Positions 1 through 6,468 of a DNA stretch of 22,707 nt are shown piece after piece; the first letter of the stretch is position 1; the number at the start of each line of letters is the position of its first letter. The translations under genes and the position numbers were made by a program. The DNA is taken from positions 1 through 22,707 of the forward strand of contig CAUDNR010000912.1 in NCBI GenBank assembly GCA_958430865.1. The letters are read 5' to 3'. The notes beneath the pieces are model-generated. The model saw only the letters and a program-made list of their open reading frames with translations. It was not told the origin of the DNA and did not search any database. Source of the DNA: Entrophospora sp. SA101. Lineage: Eukaryota > Glomeromycota > Glomeromycetes > Entrophosporales > Entrophosporaceae.

Positions 1-1
1 T

Positions 2-445
2 ATAGAGTTCCCCCCCGAACTCAAAGAGCTAATAACTGGAATGATGCTTAGCGACGGTTCCCTTCGAATTCATGGAAAGGACGCCTACTTACAAATTGGG
101 CAAAAGGATAAAGAATTCGTTTACCATCTTTCAAATCTCTTTGCTAAGATTGGAATTGTTGGGGCACCACCTATCGAGTGTAAGAGCATTATTAAACCTA
201 GTGGGAACCTTCGTATCTCTTACCTTCTCACTACCTTTACAATGCCCTATTTAACTGAACTTCACTCGGAGTGTTACCGAAAAGTCGAGGGGAAAAACGT
301 GAAGGTAATTCCTTCTAACATTGATTCCCTTTTAACGCCTATTGCTCTTGCTTACTGGCTCTCCGGGGATGGCTCTTATTGTCAAACTACGGGCAGAATC
401 ACAATCGCGACGAATTCATTCAGCCCCGAATTTGAAGATAAGTAA
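2..445 (+). pseudogene. LAGLIDADG_2 homing endonuclease, truncated at both ends
   Basis: The frame is open from the left edge, so the start lies outside the window. It reads FPPELKELITGMMLSDGSL, the first LAGLIDADG-type motif, then the family blocks KDKEFVYHLSNLF, IGIVGA, KVEGKNVKVIPSNI and the second motif LTPIALAYWLSGDGSY. The C-terminal third (the LLRSIL, RIPKRE and YRVGL blocks seen in the other copies) is missing. After the residues FSPEFEDK the frame meets TAA and the sequence becomes unrelated. This group cuts DNA to spread its own gene. Both acidic motif residues (the D of LSDG and the D of SGDG) are present, but without the C-terminus it is probably inactive. Family assignment is firm; the upstream part cannot be judged. 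Confidence 0.85.
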
Positions 446-502
446 ACTTGCAATAGGGGATTTTAATTGCTATACACAACCATAAGGTGATCAAAGCGCT
501 CA

Positions 503-563
503 CTGGGTAGAGAAACCTCGAACTTGCTTCGAATCAAAGTCGTATGTCCTACCAATTAGAGGA
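503..563 (-). pseudogene. Partial second copy of tRNA-Gln
   Basis: This lies directly downstream of the complete tRNA-Gln. It keeps the D arm, an anticodon loop with TTG, the T arm and the 3' acceptor strand CTACCCA. It has no 5' acceptor strand: the preceding bases are the 3' end of the complete gene. The T stem (GCAAG against TTTCT) and the anticodon stem carry mismatches. It reads as a degenerate partial tandem duplication. Repair of a missing 5' strand by tRNA editing is known in some fungal mitochondria and cannot be excluded. Confidence 0.65.
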
Positions 564-635
564 CTGGGTAGAGAAGAGTTGAACTTCTACAAACTGAATC
601 AAAGTCAGGTGTCCTACCGATTAGACAACTACCCA
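564..635 (-). tRNA. trnQ: tRNA-Gln (UUG)
   Basis: A 72-nt cloverleaf. Acceptor TGGGTAG pairs with CTACCCA over seven base pairs, with discriminator G. The D stem is GTC/GAC. The anticodon loop CTTTGAT gives UUG. The T stem AGAAG pairs with CTTCT around TTCAACT. The top pair of the anticodon stem is a C-U mismatch, the same oddity seen in the tRNA-Lys here. It is followed immediately by the defective second copy. Confidence 0.9.
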
Positions 636-1057
636 GATTGAACTCGTATCTAAGAGCCATGACATACACCCATTAATACGAGCGAGCAGCCCCACCCCAG
701 CAGCAGTTAACGAATCTGTTGAAATTTGTATACAATGTTGCTTATGGTAGGGGAACTTATTATCATTCATAAACCCGCTCCTGGGGAGAATTTTGAAGCT
801 GTTAGGCTAGTGGATTTAATAGAGAAAAGGAATAGCTCAAGATAGTAAAGGGAAGGGGGGGTGACCCTTTGGCAGGGTCAGAACTAAGGAGAGCTCCACA
901 GGAGCCCAATAGAGACCAGGAAAGGGATACGAGTAAGAGGAAAGAGAAAAGAGAACTCGACAGGTTACCCAAGAGAAAAGAGAGAGGAATCAGTCAATCA
1001 AGAGAAAACAGAGGTTCCCGTAATTGCCAACAAGTAGAGGATAAAGGACAAGAATAT
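636..1057. other. Intergenic, purine-rich, no gene recognised
   Basis: The stretch between tRNA-Gln and nad6 (both on the minus strand). From about 820 to 1050 the plus strand is strongly A/G-rich with many GAGAAAAG-like runs, so plus-strand frames stay open without looking like protein. At 643-682 CTCGTAT and ATACGAG could form a stem, but no tRNA can be folded there. The region would be the 3' untranslated part of the nad6 transcript and the spacer to tRNA-Gln. Confidence 0.4.
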
Positions 1058-1771
1058 TCAGAGTTTGGCAGGGCCTTCGCTAGTGCCCCTATTGGCAAAG
1101 AGGGTGAAGAGAAGAATAGCCCAAGGAAGCTGAGTAAGTTTTCCCAGTTTGCCGAGGGGGGGGGGGGGAATTTTTAGAGAACTCTGAGTAGAGGAATTGG
1201 CCGGACCGCCCGGATGAGTAGGACCCTCAAAGGCTACCAAAATCGGACCAATCAGGGCTATAAGTAGAATTAACCCTGTCATAATTAACAATAGAGGATA
1301 GGTAGTAAATAAAAGAAATCCAAGAGTTTCAACTTGAGAAAAAGAGACAAAGGAGGTAACCCATTGGAAACTGTTAGTAGCATGAGCAAGACCTAAAGTT
1401 AATGTATCAAACACAGAAGGATAGTGAGGAAAAGGGATCAACCCCTTGAAGGCGAATACTGCAAGTAAGCCTATTACGAGAGCTGAGGGATACTCCCCAC
1501 CCTCTGCTGCTTCATTAATTACTGACAGCTCAACTAATTTCAAGTCCATTAGCATGATGACGAACAGGAACAGCATGGCTATGGCCCCTACGTATATGAT
1601 GAGGTAAACAAGAGACAAAAAAGTAAGCCCCAGGATTGCCATATAAGCTGAGAGGGCTATAAACACCAGTACCAAGGAGAGCACAGCAAGGACAGGGTTT
1701 TGCGAAGTTACAACTAAGATAGAAGAGGCCACCGCCACCAAAGGCAGTGATTCTAGTAAGACCTGAATCAT
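1058..1771 (-). CDS. nad6: NADH dehydrogenase subunit 6
   Basis: Membrane subunit ND6 of respiratory complex I, in the proton-pumping arm of the inner membrane. The 237-residue protein begins MIQVLLESLPLVAVASS and has about five hydrophobic segments. It shows the family's best-conserved block near residues 50-75 (LSLVYLIIYVGAIAMLFLFV, followed by MLMDLK). The last typical segment ends with ALIGPILVAFEG near residue 183. After that the frame runs through a 13-C tract (1156-1168) and continues about 30 residues that do not resemble ND6 before TGA. The native protein may end differently: a one-base change in the C tract would change the tail. The gene is certain, the C-terminus is not. TGG codes for Trp here. 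A decayed endonuclease fragment lies just upstream. Confidence 0.93.
   Translation of the reverse strand: MIQVLLESLPLVAVASSILVVTSQNPVLAVLSLVLVFIALSAYMAILGLTFLSLVYLIIYVGAIAMLFLFVIMLMDLKLVELSVINEAAEGGEYPSALVIGLLAVFAFKGLIPFPHYPSVFDTLTLGLAHATNSFQWVTSFVSFSQVETLGFLLFTTYPLLLIMTGLILLIALIGPILVAFEGPTHPGGPANSSTQSSLKIPPPPLGKLGKLTQLPWAILLFTLFANRGTSEGPAKL
1156..1175 (-). promoter_or_regulatory. A/T-then-C tail motif inside nad6 3' end
   Basis: Minus-strand AAAAATT followed by 13 C, the longest C run of the family. Here the nad6 frame reads straight through it as KIPPPP, so it is not a simple post-stop element. Confidence 0.5.
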
Positions 1772-1895
1772 TACTTTGGACCGAACATAAACTGACTTCT
1801 TGGGAGGGTGTAATTTCTTGATATTTGTTATTCAAAAGGGTTGTAGAGCCAGCCCCCCTTTATGGAATCATTATTAAGGAGGAAAGAGCAACTCT

Positions 1896-2100
1896 TTAAA
1901 GGCCGACCCGCTACCGCATTGAAGGGCCAATGTGTGTGCCACAAGGCCCTTTAAAGTAGCCACTGAGGCCTTAGCAATTCGAATAGGTACTGGTCCTTAC
2001 CCTTATTGGCAACAGTGCGAGTAGAGTGAATACCATACTTATCGAGGAGCAACAGAGAACGGAAGAAGGCAGCAGCAGTAGAAACAAAATTGAGAGACAG
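1896..2100 (-). pseudogene. LAGLIDADG_2 endonuclease, C-terminal remnant
   Basis: Minus-strand translation gives VSTAAAFFRSLLLLDKYGI and then HSTRTVANKGKDQY, matching the LLRSILLDKYGI and KDQY blocks of the better copies. After a frameshift it continues RIAKASVATLKGLVAH and ends SMR-stop-RVGL-stop, matching SMRYRVGL. At least one frameshift and one internal stop are present. It looks like the 3' end of the decayed module whose 5' element is at 2825-2991. The tail after it is CATAAAGGGGGG rather than the usual C tract. Confidence 0.75.
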
Positions 2101-2129
2101 ACATAGGTGTGATTATCATATTCCAATAA

Positions 2130-2624
2130 TTAGATTCGGCGCAGATGCCAGAGAATTTGAGGGTTGGTTGGGTCTGTTAGAAGTTGATCCGCGTTACAGT
2201 AAAATTCCAGCTCCGCTGGGGTAAGATTGAATCTTGTACAGGCCTGTGGGGGCGTGAAGAAAAGAGGATGAGGATGTGCAGGGTGATTTTTAGGGTCAAC
2301 AGAGTGAGAGGTAGCCACAATAAGCCTGAGCCGGCGGCTACCCCTTTTTTCCTGGGGGTCGTAATTTGCTTGATTTTCCTGATCTTGAAACCCTCTTTTG
2401 CGCCGTACCATTTTAACTATCAAAATACAAAGGGATGCACCAATGAAAAATAATGAGTCAAATAAAAGGGAATCACACTTATACGAATTGGGAATAATCA
2501 TAAAGATAACTTTGTTCCACTGTGCTAGTGCTACAAAGACTAAAATCATTATCAAAATCCAAAGTATCAATCTGAAAATAAGTTGAAACACTAAATGAGC
2601 CCCTCGGAATGAAAGCTCGACCAA
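2130..2624 (-). CDS. Hypothetical protein with two membrane segments
   Basis: I do not recognise this 164-residue ORF. Residues 10-40 and 52-72 are strongly hydrophobic, followed by a basic stretch (KMVRRKRG) and a hydrophilic tail. The position is telling: it sits between a module 5' element with leader ORF (2642-2991) and an endonuclease C-terminus (1896-2100), in the same orientation. It may therefore be the middle of a decayed leader-endonuclease gene. A faint echo of the endonuclease linker (TRFNLTPAEL, compare KPTRK-LTKAEK) supports this only weakly. It could also be a random open frame. Confidence 0.35.
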   Translation of the reverse strand: MVELSFRGAHLVFQLIFRLILWILIMILVFVALAQWNKVIFMIIPNSYKCDSLLFDSLFFIGASLCILIVKMVRRKRGFQDQENQANYDPQEKRGSRRLRLIVATSHSVDPKNHPAHPHPLFFTPPQACTRFNLTPAELEFYCNADQLLTDPTNPQILWHLRRI

Positions 2625-2641
2625 GTAGGCTTGCCGGCGGG

Positions 2642-2824
2642 CTAACTGACCAAAATCAAACTATTAAGGGGCCATACTGCCAGGTACAGTAGAACTATGA
2701 CGGCAACAGCTTTTGAAAAGAGCAGTTCTAAATTAAGCGGAAGATACAGCCATTGCTGGCAGAAGGTAAAGAGGTCAAAGAATAGCATTCCCCAATGTAT
2801 AGTAATTGTAGTGGTAGTGAACAT
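2642..2824 (-). CDS. Small membrane leader ORF (60 residues)
   Basis: ATG was chosen because it directly follows the conserved 5' element, as in the other modules. The N-terminus MFTTTTITIHWGM resembles MPTAFTIPWGNW at 21866 and MPTGFSIPWSSS at 13613. At the DNA level both share ACTATAC..TGGGG just after the start. The rest is hydrophobic (LYLPLNLELLFSKAVAVIVL). It is probably the leader part of a degenerated endonuclease module and was probably not an independent gene. No known mitochondrial protein matches, including Atp8. Confidence 0.4.
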   Translation of the reverse strand: MFTTTTITIHWGMLFFDLFTFCQQWLYLPLNLELLFSKAVAVIVLLYLAVWPLNSLILVS

Positions 2825-2991
2825 CTTTAACTTAAAAAACAAAAGCCTGCAACACCGGCCCTTATAAAAGGGCCACAGGCTGCCCAACACCCATTAGGCC
2901 TTTTAAAGTCATTGCCCAGGACCTTTTTGGTCTTACATTCCAGATCGTTGCAGATAGCACGTTTTCTAAGAGGTGGAGTCGGGGGAGGCTT
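2825..2991 (-). other. Conserved module 5' element, copy 4
   Basis: Read on the minus strand it starts GCCTCCCCCGACTCC, has GTGCTATCTGCAACGA, then GGTCCTGGGCAATGA and AAAAGGCC, in the order and spacing of the copies at 13438, 16053 and 21663. Upstream it is AT-rich with inverted repeats, as in the others. It ends just before the leader start codon. It has diverged more than the plus-strand pair; TCCGC became TCTGC. Function unknown: promoter, structured 5' leader or processed RNA are all possible. Confidence 0.65.
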
Positions 2992-3213
2992 TGAATTTGT
3001 GGGAAAATCATTCATTGATCAATTTTGGATCAAAGTTAGAACCATAAAAAGGATCAAAAAATAGTTGCACAAGCTCTGCATCTTCTTGTTCGACGTGCAT
3101 TTATCACTACCACCTTTTTATTGATTAGTCAAAGCAATGTGGGGTTATTTTGACCCCGGGCTGGCCCCAGGGAAAGTTGTTACAGGGCTAGCCCATTTTC
3201 CCAAAACAACGGA

Positions 3214-3472
3214 TTAAAGGCCAACTCTATACGCCATCGGCGGTGGTATGAAAGGAACGGTTTCACTAGTTCTTGTACTTGATGAACTTGTTGGACCCCT
3301 TTTAGGCATATAATTTTGATTGATCCTTAGCTTGATTAGCAACATTACGAGTAGATTCAATACTATACTGCTCAAGAAGAATAGACCGTCAAAAGTCAAC
3401 TTTCGTGGGAGTGAAGGTCTCTGTTGAAATTTGAATGCATCCATAACGCTTATTGAAGGTCCCGGCTCTATT
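3214..3472 (-). pseudogene. LAGLIDADG_2 endonuclease, C-terminal remnant
   Basis: It begins right after the C tract that follows the outermost cox2 3' copy, with AGTFNKRYGCIQISTETF. That corresponds to the stretch starting at the second LAGLIDADG motif (SGDGSYNK). It continues RSILLEQYSIESTRNVANQA and, after a frameshift, ends PPPMAYRVGL-stop. There is an in-frame TGA where Leu is expected (VDF-stop-RSIL) and a TAA at the IRIPKR block. The N-terminal half is absent. It suggests a third element once followed the outermost cox2 copy. Confidence 0.8.
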
Positions 3473-3474
3473 AA

Positions 3475-3491
3475 GGGGGGGGGGGGAATTT
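3475..3491 (-). promoter_or_regulatory. A/T-then-C tail motif after outer cox2 copy
   Basis: Minus-strand TTTCAAATT followed by 12 C, beginning about 12 nt after the TAA of the outermost cox2 3' copy. Confidence 0.5.
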
Positions 3492-3503
3492 GAAAGGAAT
3501 GAA

Positions 3504-3637
3504 TTAATCAAAGTGTGAAGAAAGCCAAGCGAGATAGTGTGGAAGATCGACAGCCTGTATAACGACAGGCATAGCAGAATGATAAATGCCGCATAATTCG
3601 AGGACAGTACTGAAAGAGCGCCCAAAGACAAAGGGAC
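3504..3637 (-). pseudogene. Displaced cox2 3' end, outermost copy
   Basis: Minus-strand translation gives ELCGIYHSAMPVVIQAVD and then LPHYLAWLSSHFD with a proper TAA. This is a complete Cox2 C-terminus with the CuA-site Cys, His and Met. It differs from the working copy at several residues (VVIQAVD versus IVIQSVS; SSHFD versus STQLSS). The 5' edge, directly after the stop of the endonuclease pseudogene, reads VPLSLG, which matches VPSLG just after the CuA His of cox2. The part between VPSLG and ELCG is reduced and out of frame. Its sequence and position outside two endonucleases suggest it is the oldest cox2 end here, possibly native. Confidence 0.85.
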
Positions 3638-4688
3638 CTACTTAGTAGGTAGTTTGTAGTGCATTGACGAGTGAAGATGAGGACGTACTAGCTCAACGAA
3701 AGTAGGGATAGAAGCCCGGCGAACGTAGATGACCTTCTGGCCTTTCCCCCCCATCTTTTGGAGGGTTCAATTAAGACCAAAATTAGTAGAAAGGCTTTGA
3801 AGGAGTATGTCCAGCTCACCATCATTGAAAGAATGAGTTGAAAAGCAAACTCCGTTATCCCGTTATCGGTAGTCTTGAATCCGTCTTGGGCAAAGGGCCA
3901 GACCCAGAGGAGTAAGATGGTTGCCAATGTCAGTAGGGAGTATCTTGGAACCGTTAGGATAAAACCACTCCCGGTAAAAGTGAAGGCAGGGAAGAGACAT
4001 TGTGCAAAGAAGAAACCCTGGGTAGGTTTTATGTTGCGTCCTGTCCCGTTTAGAAGTAGGGCTGGGTTCACTCTGGCTAATCAGAGAGGAGAGCAAAGAG
4101 CTAAAAGAAAGCAGGTACTTAAGATTAGATTGGGTAAGGCTCAAGCGAGTAGTAGAATTAGGGCCGGAGGGTTTGCTGGCATATAAGTCACCTAGAAGGG
4201 AGCCTGTAATAATCTCGTGCTGTTGCTGGGTTACAGTTATACTGTTACGCTGGGCCGCCGGTCGTTAGAGTAGGCCCCCTCTTTGAACCTGAGGGAGAAG
4301 AAAAGTGGCGAACCGAAGAGCCCCTTGAGGAAGAGGCTGAAGATGTAGGAGTGGCCTTAGCCCTACCCTTTGTGGCCGAGCTCACTGAAGGATAAAATGA
4401 AGAAGGTGAAGGCGAAGAAGGTGAAGGCGAAGAAGTTGAAGAGGTAGTGGTAGTAGTCAAATAGAAACCACAGTATATATCTGGGCTAACTAGGGAAAGG
4501 GTCATATAAACAGAAGGAGCCTGTAGGATAGGCCATCAAATATAACCTGAGTGATTGTGTCCGGTCCCTAGTTTAACTCCCGGTATTCGCGGCGGTTTCA
4601 CCCCGGGAGCCGCCTCTGTGTAGAGAAAGGGAAACCCCCAGAATTCTTTACCCAGGCTTAAGATAGGGTCTATGGTAGAAAGATTCAT
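3638..4688 (-). pseudogene. LAGLIDADG_2 endonuclease with leader, broken
   Basis: The leader ATG lies 22 nt after a copy of the cox2 5' untranslated segment. The leader runs to HSGYI, meets TGA, continues WPILQAPSVYMTLSLV, then a Thr/Ser/Pro-rich stretch, the motif VRHFSS and a linker. After a frameshift the endonuclease reads TQQQHEIITGSLLGDLYAS, EWFYPNGSKILPTDI, HLTPLGLAL, then FSTHSFNDGELDILLQSL, GGKGQKVIYVRR and HLHSSMHYKL. Damage includes a lost base in the second motif, an 8-bp duplication (GATAACGG twice), an in-frame TGA (FGLN-stop-TLQ) and the linker frameshift. It sits exactly between two displaced cox2 3' ends, so it is the inner remnant of an earlier insertion. It is inactive as written. 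Confidence 0.85.
4399..4443. repeat. 15-bp tandem repeat in linker
   Basis: The unit GAAGAAGGTGAAGGC on the plus strand occurs about three times, the last one diverged. On the coding (minus) strand it gives SPSPSSPSPSS in the linker of the broken endonuclease. Confidence 0.7.
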
Positions 4689-4710
4689 CTTTGCACTGAA
4701 TTGTCAAATT

Positions 4711-4767
4711 CCATATATGCATAGCGGTGCAGTAGCCCTGAATGAAATCTGATAGATTTCAAAACCG
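4711..4767 (-). promoter_or_regulatory. Copy of the cox2 5' untranslated segment
   Basis: These 57 bp are identical to 9076-9132 upstream of cox2. On the minus strand it contains a hairpin (GAAATCT/AGATTTC with ATC loop) and ends TATATGG 22 nt before the leader ATG, at nearly the same distance as in cox2. The base next to the repeat differs, but both copies can form a small hairpin there (CCG-TAAAA-CGG here). It may be a promoter or translation leader captured by the mobile element. Confidence 0.65.
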
Positions 4768-4825
4768 TAAAACGGCGGCCAAGTCCTCTCTGGAAGGAGG
4801 CAAGAGGTTCGTAAGAGGTCAAACA

Positions 4826-4838
4826 GGGGGGGAATTTT
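4826..4838 (-). promoter_or_regulatory. A/T-then-C tail motif after inner cox2 copy
   Basis: Minus-strand TTCAAAATT followed by 7 C. It lies downstream of the displaced cox2 copy that has lost its stop codon and upstream of the captured cox2-like 5' segment. Confidence 0.5.
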
Positions 4839-4841
4839 GAA

Positions 4842-5082
4842 TGAACCCAAAATGAGGGGAAATTTGGAAGATGATAATTGAGTGGATACCCAAGCGAGAT
4901 AGTGAGGAAGGTCAACCGATTGGATAACAATCGGCACAACCGATTGGATAACAATCGGCATAGCAGAATGATAGATGCCGCACAATTAAAAGCACGAACC
5001 ATAGAAGACACCCTCTCGGTTGATGGTCACACCAGTCTGATTAAGGCGGCCTGGGATGAAACCTTAAGAGTCTTGAATGAAC
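4842..5082 (-). pseudogene. Displaced cox2 3' end, inner copy
   Basis: Minus-strand translation gives [20 protein letters not shown] then CF, a TAA where the working gene has Tyr-Glu, then [16 protein letters not shown], a repeat of VPIVIQSV, and [15 protein letters not shown]. The repeat is a 24-bp in-frame tandem duplication. The stop after QLSS is lost and the frame runs on. Similarity to cox2 starts near the CuA His segment (VHS, compare VIHSF). It is closer to the working copy than the outermost copy is, as expected for a C-terminus displaced later. It lies between the intact endonuclease and the broken one. Confidence 0.88.
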
Positions 5083-5178
5083 AGTAATCCAGTGTAAACA
5101 GACAGGACCTACAGGGCAACTGAGAACCAGTGAGGTTCCTTTAGATTAAGGGTAGATTTGACCTAGGAAAGATGTAGC

Positions 5179-6453
5179 CTAGTCAGACCAAATAGCTTTC
5201 ACCTTAGCTTTGAGTTCAGGTGTCCACCGTAGCTGCTTAGAATCTTTGGGAATACTCGACTCGATAAGACCCAATACAGCAGTGAGTTTCATCAAAGCTA
5301 TTCGTTTAGCCCCATAAAGTGGATACTTTTCAAAGAAAGGAAGAATGACCTCTATAATAGTGGCTCTATTTTGAGTGGAGATTCTTAGATTATCTGGACC
5401 ATTTGGCCGAAGAGTTTGTCCCGGAAGACCTAAGAGTGGCAACATTGACTCTAAGAGTGGTCGGTTTGTAGTAGCTTGGTCAATAGCGAAGTATGCTCTT
5501 CCAAAATGAGGGGAATCATTCTTCACAATGAGGGAAAAACACCCATCACCTGTGACAAAGCCAGAATTGTCATTAGGATCAAGAGGAATGTAGTTAGAGC
5601 TGCTAGGGACAGTATGCTCCGGTCTGTAACCCTCCGGGGTCTCGCGGCCCGTATTCATAGCTTGAGCTATGGCTCGCAATGAATAGACCCCTTCTGCAGT
5701 TAGATGCTGCTTATTAGCGACCATCTCAACACCCTTCACGAAAGAAAGAAAGTCCAAGTACATTGTATCCCTAACTCGGTTCCGAAGAAAAAAGGGAGTT
5801 ATCTTAGAGTGGATACTTTTCAAATCTTTGACTTCCCAAGTGAGCCACCCCTTTTTGTCTACCTTCCCAATGTTGCCACACTTAAAGTAGTCCTTAAGCA
5901 TATACAATAAGCAGGAATCCTTGTGGTTAAGAGAAACCCGGAACCGACATACTATACTAAATCCTGTTTTAATGGTCTTAGAATTCATAATTGGAATGTC
6001 AAAACAACCCTCAGCTTCGGTAATCCCTAGTATAAACAAAGGATTAGGGTCTTCAGTAGAGTCGTGAACATTAACATGAGTCGTAGAGTTGGAAGACAAA
6101 GAACGAACAGGAAAGCCTCTGCGGAAGGAGAGAGATCTTCCTGAGTAGGAGGCCGCAGAAGCACGAGCGGGGTTTGGCTTTTTTGTTGGTTGCCTAGCCT
6201 GCTGAGTAGGCCGCCCTTCGAGAGAGGCGAGCTCCCACAAAATCGGGGCAATTTGCCAGTAAAGCGCCACCCAGACAATTAGAGAGAAGAAAGACATCGC
6301 GCAAGTCAATTTAAATCCCGGCACAAGCTCACACAGGACTTCATAGGGAAGGTGAGGAAGCTGTACCGAGAACTGAAGTACACAGAAAGTCACAAGGAAG
6401 ATATATGAATGGAAGACAAAGGAAGCCACAAAAGAAACAACTCTTAAAGTCAT
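5179..6453 (-). CDS. LAGLIDADG_1 homing endonuclease with membrane-like leader
   Basis: An intact 424-residue ORF; the start ATG lies 13 nt after the cox2 stop. An open frame upstream overlaps cox2 but is out of frame with it, so the ATG is preferred. Residues 4-30 and 51-72 are hydrophobic. A Pro/Ala/Ser-rich region follows, with PVRSLSS at 115-121. The double-motif domain has FILGITEAEGCF (140-151, acidic Glu148) and GFVTGDGCF (298-306, Asp303), spaced as in two-motif LAGLIDADG_1 proteins. Both metal-binding acids are present, so it may be active. It belongs to a different subfamily from all the LAGLIDADG_2 copies here. It lies between the working cox2 3' end and a displaced copy, which suggests that it, or the element carrying it, brought the current cox2 C-terminus. 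Its target would be the cox2 region near the CuA His codon (inference). Confidence 0.88.
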   Translation of the reverse strand: MTLRVVSFVASFVFHSYIFLVTFCVLQFSVQLPHLPYEVLCELVPGFKLTCAMSFFSLIVWVALYWQIAPILWELASLEGRPTQQARQPTKKPNPARASAASYSGRSLSFRRGFPVRSLSSNSTTHVNVHDSTEDPNPLFILGITEAEGCFDIPIMNSKTIKTGFSIVCRFRVSLNHKDSCLLYMLKDYFKCGNIGKVDKKGWLTWEVKDLKSIHSKITPFFLRNRVRDTMYLDFLSFVKGVEMVANKQHLTAEGVYSLRAIAQAMNTGRETPEGYRPEHTVPSSSNYIPLDPNDNSGFVTGDGCFSLIVKNDSPHFGRAYFAIDQATTNRPLLESMLPLLGLPGQTLRPNGPDNLRISTQNRATIIEVILPFFEKYPLYGAKRIALMKLTAVLGLIESSIPKDSKQLRWTPELKAKVKAIWSD

Positions 6454-6454
6454 A

Positions 6455-6468
6455 GGGGGGGAATTTTT
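6455..6468 (-). promoter_or_regulatory. A/T-then-C tail motif at the cox2 stop
   Basis: Minus-strand AAAAATT followed by 7 C; the cox2 stop codon TAA overlaps its first bases. The next downstream ATG is the intact endonuclease start. Confidence 0.5.

Noticed and set aside
643..682. Possible extra tRNA or hairpin (CTCGTAT/ATACGAG)
   Set aside because: No acceptor, anticodon and T arm could be combined into a cloverleaf.
869..1177. Open plus-strand frame rich in Arg, Lys and Glu
   Set aside because: It is antisense to nad6 for part of its length and owes its openness to the A/G-rich composition. No domain.
2827..3015. 62-residue minus-strand ORF
   Set aside because: It coincides with the conserved non-coding element; other copies of the element do not keep this frame.
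3875..4186. 103-residue plus-strand ORF
   Set aside because: Antisense shadow of the broken endonuclease on the minus strand.
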